Positions 8,694 to 18,841 of a DNA stretch of 64,000 bases are shown piece by piece. The stretch covers positions 37,380-101,379 of the forward strand of contig JHXB01000012.1 in assembly GCA_000621905.1 (NCBI GenBank), written 5' to 3'. The stretch comes from Lachnospiraceae bacterium NC2004. GTDB lineage: Bacteria > Bacillota > Clostridia > Lachnospirales > Lachnospiraceae. The notes beneath the pieces are model-generated. The model saw nothing but the letters and a program-made list of their open reading frames with translations, made no database searches and was not told the origin of the DNA. Position 1 is the first letter of the stretch, and each line of letters starts with the position of its first letter. A program made the position numbers and the translations under genes.

Positions 8694-9338
8694 ATGTTTA
8701 AATACGCATTTTTTGATCTTGATGGGACGCTTACGCAGTCTGAGTTCGGGATACTTGCATCATTTAGATATGCTCTCGATAAGTACGGAATTAAGCTTAA
8801 TTCAAGGGAAGAGGAGCTAAGGCTTATAGGACCGCCGCTTTACAATTCATTTACAGACTTCTTTGGATTTGATGAAGAGAAGGCGACCGAGGCGATTAAG
8901 TACTATAGAGAGTATTATACAGCAGGTGGAATGTTTGATGCACCACCTTACGAGGGTATTAAGGAGGTCCTTGGAAAGATTAAGGATTCGGGAGTTAAGC
9001 TCATTGTTGTAACTTCTAAGCCACAGATTTACGCAGTAGATGTCGTTAAACACGTTGGTTTAAGTGAGTATTTCGACAGAGTTGTGGGCCCTTTAGAAGA
9101 GTCCAAGGTATCTAACAAGTCATTTCTAATAAAGAGAGCAATTGAGGAAGAGGGTATAACAGATTTGGCAAATGTAGTTATGGTGGGCGACAGACGCTAT
9201 GACATCGAAGCTGCTAATGACGTAGGTGTTAAGTCTGTAGGTGTGACATATGGTTATGGTTCTCATGAAGAGCTTAGTAACGCAGGTGCTACCTATATAG
9301 CAGACAGTCCTCAAGATATATTATCATTTGTTGTTTAA
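8694..9338 (+). CDS. HAD-family hydrolase, phosphoglycolate phosphatase-like
   Basis: A 214-residue HAD subfamily IA phosphatase. Motif I is FFDLDGTLTQSE (nucleophile Asp near residue 8), followed by the helical cap (about 15-85), motif II VVTSKPQ, motif III Lys in SNKSFLIKRA, and motif IV VMVGDRRYDIEAA. It resembles Gph/PpaX-type phosphatases, but the substrate cannot be read from sequence. ATG 8694 fits motif placement; the in-frame TTG at 8646 would add an unrelated extension. The SD is weak (AGAAAGAG). A short GGAGCACA palindrome at 8650-8666 separates it from metA. Confidence 0.87.
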   Translation: MFKYAFFDLDGTLTQSEFGILASFRYALDKYGIKLNSREEELRLIGPPLYNSFTDFFGFDEEKATEAIKYYREYYTAGGMFDAPPYEGIKEVLGKIKDSGVKLIVVTSKPQIYAVDVVKHVGLSEYFDRVVGPLEESKVSNKSFLIKRAIEEEGITDLANVVMVGDRRYDIEAANDVGVKSVGVTYGYGSHEELSNAGATYIADSPQDILSFVV

Positions 9339-9358
9339 GAGGGATTAGGTGAGAGGTT

Positions 9359-9781
9359 ATGAGAAATACTGTACTTAAGATTGTATCGATTGTACTGATA
9401 CTTGGTGTTATATTTACCGGTGTGGTGACATATGGGATTCACGATTATATGCTTAAGAATACATGGGCTACACTTAAGGTTACCGGTGATGACTATATTG
9501 AGACATCAACTGATGAAGATTATGTCAATCCTTCATCCGGGATTGTTGTGCTTGAGCAGGAGTATTTATCTCATGAGACAATTAAGATATGTGATACAAG
9601 TCTATATATCGACAAGATATCTCATGACGGTACGATAGAATTTACTGTAGAAGACGGACAGTTTAAAGACGAGTCAGGCAAACAGGTTAAGAATGGTGTA
9701 TTTAAGCTAGGGGTTGAGAGTAATTTCGTTATAGGCAGCGACACATATACTTTTACTGTTACGGATAACAGATACCGCTAA
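9359..9781 (+). CDS. Hypothetical membrane-anchored or secreted protein
   Basis: I do not recognise a family. The 140 residues start with MRNTVLK and a hydrophobic segment (about 7-28, IVSIVLILGVIFTGVVTYGI) that is either an uncleaved anchor or a signal peptide without an obvious cleavage site. The remaining 110 residues are acidic and rich in beta-forming residues (IEFTVEDGQF, YTFTVTDNRY), suggesting a small extracellular beta domain. GGTGAGAGGTT precedes the ATG. The gene sits 20 bases after the HAD gene, probably on the same transcript. Confidence 0.7.
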   Translation: MRNTVLKIVSIVLILGVIFTGVVTYGIHDYMLKNTWATLKVTGDDYIETSTDEDYVNPSSGIVVLEQEYLSHETIKICDTSLYIDKISHDGTIEFTVEDGQFKDESGKQVKNGVFKLGVESNFVIGSDTYTFTVTDNRYR

Positions 9782-9848
9782 TTTATCAGCATTTTCGCGG
9801 TGTATAAAAATTAATCAAAAAAATCTTACAATATAGTAATAATGCTTG

Positions 9849-9877
9849 TTGATTTTTTTCATAACATTTGTTATCAT
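9849..9877 (+). promoter_or_regulatory. Candidate promoter for guaB
   Basis: TTGATT (9849-9854), a 17-base spacer and TATCAT (9872-9877) lie in a very AT-rich gap about 50 bases before guaB. Other AT-rich hexamers nearby would also be plausible. Confidence 0.4.
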
Positions 9878-9910
9878 CATACATTATATCTAATTGTTAA
9901 TGAATTATAA

Positions 9911-11380
<1,470 letters not shown>

Positions 11381-11387
11381 TATTATA

Positions 11388-11552
11388 CTAGTACACCGAA
11401 TAACTAATAACTGGCTATATCACGCTGAATGATTAATTGATTACGAGGCGGAGGAAGGAGTCAATGTGGGTACATTGACGACTGACGACAACGTGGTAAT
11501 CGATTGATCAGGCAAGCGATATAGCTAGTTTATTAGTATTCGGGGTACTAGC
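11388..11552 (+). other. Long imperfect palindrome, possible structured RNA or MITE
   Basis: The left arm 11388-11447 and right arm about 11493-11552 are reverse complements over nearly their whole length. Outer segments CTAGTACACCGAATA / TATTCGGGGTACTAG and GGCTATATC / GATATAGCT pair, then TGATTAATTGATTAC pairs with GTAATCGATTGATCA. The apex carries a separate hairpin, GTCAATGT / ACATTGAC (11460-11479). Mismatches are scattered, as in a conserved RNA helix. Two readings are possible: a non-coding RNA transcribed with or after guaB, or a miniature inverted-repeat element. No target-site duplication is obvious. Confidence 0.75.
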
Positions 11553-11562
11553 CAGTAACACC

Positions 11563-11609
11563 AGCGTCAGGCTATTGCTATTGTGATAGCTTGACGTTTA
11601 TTGCGTTTT
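11563..11609 (+). terminator. Hairpin with weak T tract before the M16 peptidase gene
   Basis: CGTCAGGCTAT (from 11565) pairs with ATAGCTTGACG (ending about 11596), followed by TTTATTGCGTTTT. It could end the guaB transcript or the structured RNA before it. Confidence 0.5.
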
Positions 11610-11625
11610 AAATAGGAGGTAAGAT

Positions 11626-14559
11626 ATGTACGATAATATAGGACAGGAATACGGAGCATATACACTTAAAGCTATTGAGGATTTACCTAATGTCAACGGT
11701 GTCGGTTACGTATTTTCGCATACCAAGACCAAGGCGAGAATAGCAGTTATTTCAAATGATGACGACAATAAGGTGTTTACGATTGGATTCAGAACCCCTG
11801 TCTACAACAATACCGGAGTTCCTCATATTATGGAGCACAGCGTACTTTGTGGTTCTGATAAATTTCCTATCAAGGATCCATTTGTAGAGCTTGCTAAGGG
11901 CTCACTTAACACATTTCTTAACGCAATGACATATCCTGACAAGACTGTATATCCTGTTGCAAGCTGTAACAATCAGGATTTTCAGAATCTTATGGATGTG
12001 TATCTTGATGCGGTATTTCACCCAAACATTTACAAATATCCTGAGATTATGAGACAGGAAGGATGGCACTACGAGCTTGATTCCACCGATTCTGATATCA
12101 TTTATAACGGTGTTGTATATAACGAGATGAAGGGTGTTTATTCAAGTCCTGAGTCGGTTCTTGACAGGTTTAATATGTCTACTCTTTATCCTGACACCAC
12201 TTATTCTTTTGAATCGGGCGGAGATCCTAAATACATTCCTGATCTCACATACGAGGAGTTTATTGAGTTTCATAAGACTTACTATCATCCATCTAACTCT
12301 TATATTTATCTTTACGGAGATATGGACGTAGAGGAGAAACTTAAGTTTATAGATGAGGAGTACCTCTCTAAATACGATTATCTCGAGGTGGATTCTAAGA
12401 TTGGTTACCAGATTGCATTTGACGAGATGGTAAGGTCAGAAAAGACTTACGCTATTGCATCTGAAGAGGACGATAAGGACAAGTCATACTTAAGTTACAA
12501 TGTTTCAATCGGTTCAAGTACTGATGTGAAACTAGGACTTGCAATGACAGTACTTGATTATATATTGATCACTCAGCCGGGAGCGCCACTTCGTGAAGCT
12601 CTTTTAGAGGCAGGAATTGGTCAGGATATATACTCTCAGTATGAGGGAGATATAGCGCAGCCTTTCTTCTCTATTATTGCTTCTAATACAGACGCTGCTA
12701 AGAGTGAAGACTTTGTTAAGGTGATAAGAGATACGCTTAATAATCTTGTCGAGTCAGGACTTGACAAGAAGGCAATCAAGGCTTCAATCAACCTGTTTGA
12801 ATTCCAGTATAGAGAGGCTAACTTCGGTCAATATCCAAAGGGGCTTATGTATGGTCTTAAGATGTTTGGAAGCTGGTTATATGATGATGAAGCAGTATTT
12901 GATCATATGGAGCTTGAGGATGTCTTTAAAGAGCTTAGAGAGAAGATTGACACAACATTTTTCGAAGATATCATTCAGGAATATATATTAGATAATACTC
13001 ACGCATCTTTGGTTGTTATGAAGCCTGAGAAGGGACTTACCAAAGTTGAGGATGAGAGAGTTGCCAAGAAACTTGCTGACCTTAAGGCTTCCATGTCCAA
13101 TGAAGAATTAGAGGCAATGGTTAAAGCGACCGAAGATCTTAAGATGTTCCAGGATAGAGAGGACTCAGAAGAAGACATTAAGAAGATACCTCTTCTTAAA
13201 CTTTCTGACTTGGAACCAAAGATTAGACCGTTTTCTAATCTTGTGAAAGAGGTTTGTGGAGTTAAGGTGTGCCATCAACCGATATTTACAAACGGTATAT
13301 CTTATCTCAGCATTTGCTTTGATATGAAGCCTTTGCCGGTTGATCTTATTCCTGTATCAAGCCTGTTTATCAGCCTTTTAAGAGAGGTAGATACAGAGCA
13401 TTACACTTATCAGGATCTTAACAGTGAGTTCAATCTTTACACCGGTGGTGTATCGATGGGAAGTGCAACATATAAGAATGTTGAGTTAAAGGGTCAGTTT
13501 GGTGCTTACTTTGCTGCAAGAGTTAAGTTTATGGATGACCAGATTGACAAGGCTTTTGAACTTATCAGAGAGGTTCTGTTTACAAGTAAGTTTACAGATG
13601 ACAAGAGAATCAGACAGATTGTTAACGAGCAGAGACTTGGCGTTAAGCAGGAGCTTGTTTCAACAGGACATCTTGCGATGGCCAACAGGGCAAGTTCAAG
13701 ATTTGACGAGGGTTCTAAGTTTAAAGATCTTACAGATTACATGGGATATTACGAGTATCTTGTTGATTTGTCTGAGCACTTTGATGAGAGAGCTGAGCAG
13801 CTTAAGGTGGATTTAAATACCTGCAGAAGATATCTGTTTACCAAGAAGCATCTTACAATAAGCATTACTGCTAATGACGAAGAGGATGTATTAAAGAGAC
13901 TTAAAGCACCTGTTTCATTGCTCGTTCAGGATTTATACGAGGATATGGATAGTGAGAATATTCCTTCTATGGTGCTTACACCTGACAATGAGGGATTTAA
14001 GACTTCATCTCAGGTTCAGTATGTTGCATCGGCAGGTAATTTTATCGAGAAGGGTTATAAGTACACCGGAGCGCTTAGCGTATTAAAGGTTATATTCTCT
14101 TATGAATATCTCTGGATGAATGTAAGAGTTAAGGGTGGAGCTTACGGATGTGGCTGTACATTTGGAAGATTCGGTAACAGCTTCTTTACTTCATATAGAG
14201 ATCCTAACCTAGAGGATACATTTAAAGTGTTTGAGGCTGCAGCGGAATATGTTGAGAACTTTGATGTTGACGACAGAACTATGCTTAAGTATATAATCGG
14301 AACCATAAGCAATATGGATACTCCGCTTACACCATCTGCATGGGGATCTGCTTCATTTGCAGCGTATTTAGCGGGTGTGACCGATGAGATGAGACAGAAG
14401 GACAGAGACGAAGTGCTGTCGACTAACGTAGAGGCTATCAGGGCTCTTGCTCCTATAGTCAAGGCGGTTGCCGATTACGACGCTTATGCAGTTATTGGAA
14501 ATGAAGACAAGATTGAGGCTGAGAAACAGCATTTGACAAAGGTTAAGAATTTGGCGTAG
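11626..14559 (+). CDS. M16C-family zinc peptidase (presequence-protease/falcilysin type)
   Basis: A cytoplasmic 977-residue insulinase-superfamily peptidase that degrades oligopeptides in a closed chamber. The inverted zinc motif H-x-x-E-H is HIMEH at residues 67-71, followed by SVLCGSDKFPIKDPFVELAKGS; the distal ligand Glu is in VVYNEMKGVYSSPE near 167. The M16C-associated middle domain spans about 450-700, and the C-terminal half has the substrate-binding RVKGGAYGCGC and FTSYRDPN blocks typical of the PreP group. GGAGGTAAGAT precedes the ATG. It is followed after 7 bases by era and recO, an arrangement that suggests co-transcription without a clear functional reason. Confidence 0.93.
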   Translation: MYDNIGQEYGAYTLKAIEDLPNVNGVGYVFSHTKTKARIAVISNDDDNKVFTIGFRTPVYNNTGVPHIMEHSVLCGSDKFPIKDPFVELAKGSLNTFLNAMTYPDKTVYPVASCNNQDFQNLMDVYLDAVFHPNIYKYPEIMRQEGWHYELDSTDSDIIYNGVVYNEMKGVYSSPESVLDRFNMSTLYPDTTYSFESGGDPKYIPDLTYEEFIEFHKTYYHPSNSYIYLYGDMDVEEKLKFIDEEYLSKYDYLEVDSKIGYQIAFDEMVRSEKTYAIASEEDDKDKSYLSYNVSIGSSTDVKLGLAMTVLDYILITQPGAPLREALLEAGIGQDIYSQYEGDIAQPFFSIIASNTDAAKSEDFVKVIRDTLNNLVESGLDKKAIKASINLFEFQYREANFGQYPKGLMYGLKMFGSWLYDDEAVFDHMELEDVFKELREKIDTTFFEDIIQEYILDNTHASLVVMKPEKGLTKVEDERVAKKLADLKASMSNEELEAMVKATEDLKMFQDREDSEEDIKKIPLLKLSDLEPKIRPFSNLVKEVCGVKVCHQPIFTNGISYLSICFDMKPLPVDLIPVSSLFISLLREVDTEHYTYQDLNSEFNLYTGGVSMGSATYKNVELKGQFGAYFAARVKFMDDQIDKAFELIREVLFTSKFTDDKRIRQIVNEQRLGVKQELVSTGHLAMANRASSRFDEGSKFKDLTDYMGYYEYLVDLSEHFDERAEQLKVDLNTCRRYLFTKKHLTISITANDEEDVLKRLKAPVSLLVQDLYEDMDSENIPSMVLTPDNEGFKTSSQVQYVASAGNFIEKGYKYTGALSVLKVIFSYEYLWMNVRVKGGAYGCGCTFGRFGNSFFTSYRDPNLEDTFKVFEAAAEYVENFDVDDRTMLKYIIGTISNMDTPLTPSAWGSASFAAYLAGVTDEMRQKDRDEVLSTNVEAIRALAPIVKAVADYDAYAVIGNEDKIEAEKQHLTKVKNLA

Positions 14560-14566
14560 GTGAGAT

Positions 14567-15457
14567 ATGAACGATAATTTAAAATCAGGGTTTGTGACTA
14601 TTATTGGAAGACCGAATGTTGGTAAGTCTACTCTTATGAACCATCTTATTGGTCAGAAGATTGCCATAACTTCCAATAAGCCACAGACTACCAGAAATCG
14701 CATACAGACTGTATATACCGATGAGAGAGGGCAGATTGTTTTTCTTGATACTCCGGGTATGAACGAGGCGAGGAATAAGCTAGGAGAGTTTATGTACAAT
14801 GTTGCGGCGTCTTCTCTTAATGAGGTTGATGTTGTTTTGTGGCTTGTTGAGCCGATTAACTACATCGGCAGGAATGAGAAGGCGATAGTTGAGCTTTTAA
14901 AGAAGGTCAAGAAGCCTATAATTCTCATAATGAATAAGGTTGATACAGTCGACAAGGAGAAGGTTAAAGAAGCTTTAGAGGTTTATAAGGGCGCGGTTGA
15001 TTTCGTTGATACGGTTAGCTGTTCTGCTCTTAAAGCAGTTAATCTTGACAGTGTATTATCGGCTATTTATAAGGCTCTTCCTTACGGACCTATGTATTAT
15101 GATGAGGATACTTTGACGGATCAGCCTATGAGAGACATAGTTGCTGAGATTATAAGAGAGAAGGCTTTGAGGAGACTTAACGAGGAGGTTCCTCACGGAA
15201 TAGCGGTGACGGTTGATACCATGAAGCAGAGAGAATCAGGACTTTACGATATCAACGCGACAATTATATGTGAGAAGGATTCGCATAAGGGTATTATTAT
15301 AGGCAAGAACGGATCGATGCTTAAGCGCATCGGAAGTGATTCAAGAAGAGATATTGAGGATTTGGTTGAGAATAAAGTTAACCTTAAGCTGTGGGTTAAG
15401 GTAAGGCGTGAGTGGCGTAACAACGAGACGCAGCTTAGATCATTTGGTTATAATTAG
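14567..15457 (+). CDS. era: Ribosome-assembly GTPase Era
   Basis: Binds 16S rRNA near its 3' end and acts in 30S maturation. The 296 residues match the family. G1 is GRPNVGKST (about 13-21), the switch region has KPQTTRNRIQ, G3 is DTPG (about 62), G4 is NKVD (about 124) and G5 is SCSALK. The C-terminal KH domain begins about 200 (REKALRRLNEEVPHG) and contains IIGKNGSMLKRIG. GTAGGTGAGATATG gives a close ribosome binding site. recO follows 11 bases later, an arrangement common in Firmicutes. Confidence 0.97.
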   Translation: MNDNLKSGFVTIIGRPNVGKSTLMNHLIGQKIAITSNKPQTTRNRIQTVYTDERGQIVFLDTPGMNEARNKLGEFMYNVAASSLNEVDVVLWLVEPINYIGRNEKAIVELLKKVKKPIILIMNKVDTVDKEKVKEALEVYKGAVDFVDTVSCSALKAVNLDSVLSAIYKALPYGPMYYDEDTLTDQPMRDIVAEIIREKALRRLNEEVPHGIAVTVDTMKQRESGLYDINATIICEKDSHKGIIIGKNGSMLKRIGSDSRRDIEDLVENKVNLKLWVKVRREWRNNETQLRSFGYN

Positions 15458-15468
15458 CGAGGTATGAT

Positions 15469-16218
15469 ATGGCAGGCTCATTCTTAGAGCTTAACGGAAT
15501 AGTTCTTTCAAGCTCTAATATAGGTGAATATGACAAAAGAATTGTCGTTCTTACCAAAGAGCGAGGCAAGGCAGTTATGTTTGTTAGGGGCGCCAGGAAG
15601 ATGAACAGCCCTCTTGTGGCGCCGTGTCAGACATTTGCATACGGAAGCTTTAGGGTATTTCAGGGTAAGAATTATAACCTAAATGAAGCAGACATCAAGG
15701 ATTACTTTGTTGAATTGAGAGATGATATTGACAGGCTTTATAGGGCGCTTTATTTCTGTGAGATGGCTGAACACTTTACTGTGGAGGGTAGCCCTGATGT
15801 AGATATACTTAATCTGTTATATGTAGCTCTCACTGCTCTTAAGAAGAAGCAGATGAGACCGGAGCTTATTCAGTTGGCGTACGAGATTAGAATCATGGAG
15901 TGCTTTGGAATGGGGATGGAGGCTAATCAATGCGTTTCGTGTGGCAAGGAGGAGAGCGTTGATAATCATGTCTTAAGATGGTTTTCTCCGACTTTGAGTG
16001 GAGTGCTGTGTGATGACTGTGCTAAGGGTCAGAATAACATTTTACCTTTATCTAATTCTACGCTTTATGCAATGCAGTACATTCTTTCAGCACCATTAAA
16101 TAAACTGTTTTCATTTGACCTTAAGAAAGAAGTGGAGACAGAGCTTACCAGGATATCTAAAGCATTCTTAAAAGCGCAGATAGACCATAAGTTTAAGACG
16201 CTTGATTTCATTATGTAG
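15469..16218 (+). CDS. recO: DNA repair protein RecO
   Basis: Recombination mediator that loads RecA with RecR and anneals SSB-coated strands. It is 249 residues long. The N-terminal OB fold reads GIVLSSSNIGEYDKRIVVLTKERGK, followed by the helical region and the zinc site CVSCGKEE...LCDDC (about 158-183). The length and the two C-x-x-C pairs agree with Gram-positive RecO. It lies in the era-recO block and probably shares the transcript with the membrane protein that follows. Confidence 0.94.
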   Translation: MAGSFLELNGIVLSSSNIGEYDKRIVVLTKERGKAVMFVRGARKMNSPLVAPCQTFAYGSFRVFQGKNYNLNEADIKDYFVELRDDIDRLYRALYFCEMAEHFTVEGSPDVDILNLLYVALTALKKKQMRPELIQLAYEIRIMECFGMGMEANQCVSCGKEESVDNHVLRWFSPTLSGVLCDDCAKGQNNILPLSNSTLYAMQYILSAPLNKLFSFDLKKEVETELTRISKAFLKAQIDHKFKTLDFIM

Positions 16219-16229
16219 GGAGGAAGAAC

Positions 16230-17198
16230 ATGAAGATCAGTTACGATAGATTTAGGGTTAAGATATTTGGGATAGTTGCGTTAGTATCTTTTATATTGGC
16301 ATTTGCAGTATCAATAATAAGTAACAGCAGTCTTGGGATTGCGGAAGGTGCCTTTGTGTTACTTCCTTTTGTAAGTAATGTTTTCGTTATTACATTAATT
16401 CTATATGTCCTTGGTAAGATATATCTGATTCGACTTAAGAATTATGGATATGAGGTTCCTTATAAAGCGAAGAAATATGACAATGATCTTAATAAGTTGC
16501 CTAAGGACGACAAGATTTATAACAAGCTTGCTAATCCGGAGGAGGCTAGGAATAAGTGGAGTATAAGGCTTTCACTTGTATATTTTGTTGGCTTTGTTGC
16601 CGGGCTTGTGTATGATGTTATCTTTTATAATCAGTGGAAGTTTCTTAAATCTGATACATCGTTTCTTATGACGCAGCTGATTATTTTTGATTTTGTGTGG
16701 CTTGGTGCAGCTCTTTATTTTCTCGTTCAGTCAGATAATGACAGATACAGGGACGCTTTTAATCTTGATGAGAACAAGAAGAAGAGAATGTGCTTCGCTT
16801 ACGGTATAATTATTGCTTTATTTGTAGCGATGATTTCAGTGGGAACCAAGATGCAGTGCGTATCGGCTATCAAGTATATGGTGAAATCGTATGCTTCGAC
16901 CGATCTTGATACGCTTAATTCAATAAGGGCTGCATTTTTTGAGCAATACAAGAATTATCCTGAGTCCTTTAAAGAGGATCAGTATATCATTACTGATATG
17001 GATATGATTGATGAGCCTTTTTGGACAAATGCTGCCGAGACTTTAGGAGTTAAAGATTTCAAAGAACTTAAATCTGAGTTTCATGTTTCTGATGGAGATG
17101 CCAAAGTGGCTATAAGGGTTGCTGATGATGGTAACATTGTAGTTGAACTTCTCAATCCGCATAAATCCGTCAAAAAGGAAATGATACTTGGTAACTAA
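16230..17198 (+). CDS. Hypothetical integral membrane protein
   Basis: I do not recognise a family. The 322 residues contain about five membrane segments (near residues 12-32, 42-62, 110-130, 145-165 and 190-208). A basic, charged cytoplasmic stretch lies between the second and third, and a C-terminal soluble tail of about 110 residues (DLDTLNSIRAAFFEQYKNYP onward) would be extracellular or cytoplasmic depending on topology. AGGGAGGAAGAAC precedes the ATG and recO ends 11 bases upstream. No catalytic motif is visible. Confidence 0.75.
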   Translation: MKISYDRFRVKIFGIVALVSFILAFAVSIISNSSLGIAEGAFVLLPFVSNVFVITLILYVLGKIYLIRLKNYGYEVPYKAKKYDNDLNKLPKDDKIYNKLANPEEARNKWSIRLSLVYFVGFVAGLVYDVIFYNQWKFLKSDTSFLMTQLIIFDFVWLGAALYFLVQSDNDRYRDAFNLDENKKKRMCFAYGIIIALFVAMISVGTKMQCVSAIKYMVKSYASTDLDTLNSIRAAFFEQYKNYPESFKEDQYIITDMDMIDEPFWTNAAETLGVKDFKELKSEFHVSDGDAKVAIRVADDGNIVVELLNPHKSVKKEMILGN

Positions 17199-17224
17199 TA
17201 CATATTTTAAGGAGGACTAATATT

Positions 17225-18337
17225 ATGACAGAAAACAGACCTTTTGTACCATGGAAGCAGATGAACGACTTTATGGTGGATGCGTTTATGGGGTATGGCG
17301 TACCTGAAGAGGATGCCAAGATTGTTGCAGATGTACTCTTAGAGTCAGACAGACGAGGTATTGAGAGCCATGGATGTAACCGCTTTAAACCTATTTATAT
17401 TGATAGAATTGTGAAGGGTACACTTCTTCCAAAGACGGAGATTGAGATTGTTAAGGAGACTCCTACATCTGTTGTTATGGATGCTCATGACGGAATGGGT
17501 ATGGTTGCATCACATAAGATGATGGAGATGCTTGTTAAGAAAGCTAAGGAATATGGTATGGCCGGTGGTGCCATAAGGAATTCCACTCACTATGGAATCG
17601 CAGGATACTGGGCTACAATGGCAAGCAAAGAGGGACTTATCGGACTTACGGGTACCAATGCAAGACCTTCGATTGCTCCTACATTTGGCGTGGAGAACAT
17701 GATGGGAACCAACCCGTTGACATTTGCCTTGCCTACTGATGAGGAATTCCCGTTCTGCCTTGACTGTGCTACTTCTATTGTACAGAGAGGACGAATCGAG
17801 TATTACGCAAGAGAGGGTAAGGCTACGCCTGCCGGAATGGTTATCTCCGAGAATGGCGAGGCTTTAACCGATAGCAAGGATATTCTTGATGAGCTTGTTA
17901 AGGGTACTGCAGCTTTGGCTCCTCTTGGTGGAATCGGAGAGGAGATGGCAGGATACAAGGGATATGGATACGCTGCTGTTGTTGAGATTCTTTCTGCTGC
18001 ACTTTCAGGCGGTCAGTTTATGAAGTCGCTTACGGGCGTTTCTGCTGATGGCAAGCCACAGATGTATCATCTTGGACATTTCTTCTTTGTGGTTGATCCT
18101 GAGGTGTTTATGGGTAGAGATACTTTTAAGAAGATTGCGGGTGATATCTGTAGAGAGCTTAGGGCTTCTAAGAAGGCTCCGGGTGAGTCAAGAATCTACA
18201 CAGCAGGTGAGAAGGAATATGAAGTATGGCAGTTCAGGAAGGATAAGGGTGTTCCTGTAGGAGAGGCTGTACAGAAAGATATTATTACTGTGAGGGATGA
18301 GTTGAAACTTGATTACACATTTGATTTTGAGAAATAG
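17225..18337 (+). CDS. Ldh_2 family NAD(P)-dependent 2-hydroxyacid oxidoreductase (malate/L-lactate dehydrogenase type)
   Basis: A member of the second, non-Rossmann malate/lactate dehydrogenase family (YlbC/AllD/ComC type), 370 residues. Family blocks are the N-terminal LLESDRRGIESHGCNR with its active-site His, RNSTHYGIAGYWATMA, MGTNPLTFALPT and the C-terminal GYKGYGYAAVVEIL. These enzymes interconvert 2-oxoacids and 2-hydroxyacids (malate, sulfolactate, ureidoglycolate); the substrate cannot be decided here. AAGGAGGAC precedes the ATG. The gene ends a block and is followed by 500 bases of repeats. Confidence 0.88.
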   Translation: MTENRPFVPWKQMNDFMVDAFMGYGVPEEDAKIVADVLLESDRRGIESHGCNRFKPIYIDRIVKGTLLPKTEIEIVKETPTSVVMDAHDGMGMVASHKMMEMLVKKAKEYGMAGGAIRNSTHYGIAGYWATMASKEGLIGLTGTNARPSIAPTFGVENMMGTNPLTFALPTDEEFPFCLDCATSIVQRGRIEYYAREGKATPAGMVISENGEALTDSKDILDELVKGTAALAPLGGIGEEMAGYKGYGYAAVVEILSAALSGGQFMKSLTGVSADGKPQMYHLGHFFFVVDPEVFMGRDTFKKIAGDICRELRASKKAPGESRIYTAGEKEYEVWQFRKDKGVPVGEAVQKDIITVRDELKLDYTFDFEK

Positions 18338-18358
18338 TATTTAGAACAACTTGTTTTG

Positions 18359-18388
18359 TGTCATTCTGAGCGAAGCGAAGAATCTTTT
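18359..18388 (+). repeat. REP-like repeat, TCATTCTGAGCGAAGCGAAG family, copy 1 after Ldh_2 gene
   Basis: Same sequence as at 18663 and 54998, and inverted at 3749. It begins about 20 bases after the stop codon and carries short internal inverted repeats (TTC/GAA). Confidence 0.8.
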
Positions 18389-18650
18389 TGATACAATATG
18401 ATTAGGTTTTTGTGCTACATGATTAGGTTTTGTGCTACATGGTTAGTATTTTTGCACAACATGGTTATATTTAGAGGCGCCTCTCGGCTTGAGTGCACGC
18501 AGCTTACGTTACTAAACTCACACTTCGCTACGCTTGTGTTCGTTAAGTAACGAGGCGCACACACACTCTAAATATAACTCATGTTGTGCGTTAAAGAAGG
18601 CGATCGAAGTAATTAAGTGCACACACTCTAAATATAATCCATATTGTGTG
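18389..18650 (+). repeat. Repeat cluster: tandem TGCTACATG units plus a large inverted repeat
   Basis: This gene-free stretch opens with short tandem units (ATGATTAGGTTTTTGTGCTAC, repeated with ACATGATTAGGTTTTGTGCT and ACATGGTTAG). An inverted repeat follows: the left arm 18454-18476 (GCACAACATG, then TTATATTTAGAG) matches the reverse complement of 18566-18589. A direct second copy of the right arm lies at 18626-18650 (CTCTAAATATAATCCATATT). Arms are separated by about 90 bases containing GTTACTAA/TTAAGTAAC complementarity. No coding potential is seen. It resembles a degenerate non-autonomous element. Confidence 0.7.
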
Positions 18651-18662
18651 TGTACAACTCCA

Positions 18663-18691
18663 TGTCATTCTGAGCGAAGCGAAGAATCTTT
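18663..18691 (+). repeat. REP-like repeat, TCATTCTGAGCGAAGCGAAG family, copy 2
   Basis: Essentially identical over 28 bases to the copy at 18359, in direct orientation, so the two copies bracket the repeat cluster. Confidence 0.8.
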
Positions 18692-18714
18692 CTCCCGAAT
18701 GAAATGAGGGAGAA

Positions 18715-18757
18715 TTGCTAACTTCAATGGGACCTGTCCCCATTGATCACTTAGCAA
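18715..18757 (+). repeat. Hairpin with nested arms before the glyQS promoter
   Basis: Outer arms TTGCTAA (18715-18721) and TTAGCAA (18751-18757) enclose an inner stem CAATGGGAC / GTCCCCATTG. GGGACCTGTCCC-type hairpins are dispersed in many clostridial genomes. It has no T tract. Confidence 0.6.
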
Positions 18758-18762
18758 AGGTC

Positions 18763-18791
18763 TTTACAATTACGTGCATTATGTATATAAT
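18763..18791 (+). promoter_or_regulatory. Vegetative promoter for glyQS
   Basis: TTTACA (18763-18768), a 17-base spacer and a perfect TATAAT (18786-18791). The predicted leader of about 44 nt is too short for a T-box. Confidence 0.8.
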
Positions 18792-18841
18792 AGTACTTCG
18801 GGTGTGATTAGCATCTAATATTTGAAAAGAGGTAACATACT

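Noticed and set aside
11388..11552. 6S RNA
   Set aside because: The long helical shape is suggestive, but I see no convincing central bubble and cannot match conserved 6S sequence; a covariance search would be needed.
18792..18841. T-box riboswitch before glyQS
   Set aside because: The predicted leader is about 44 nt and has no T-box sequence or antiterminator pair.
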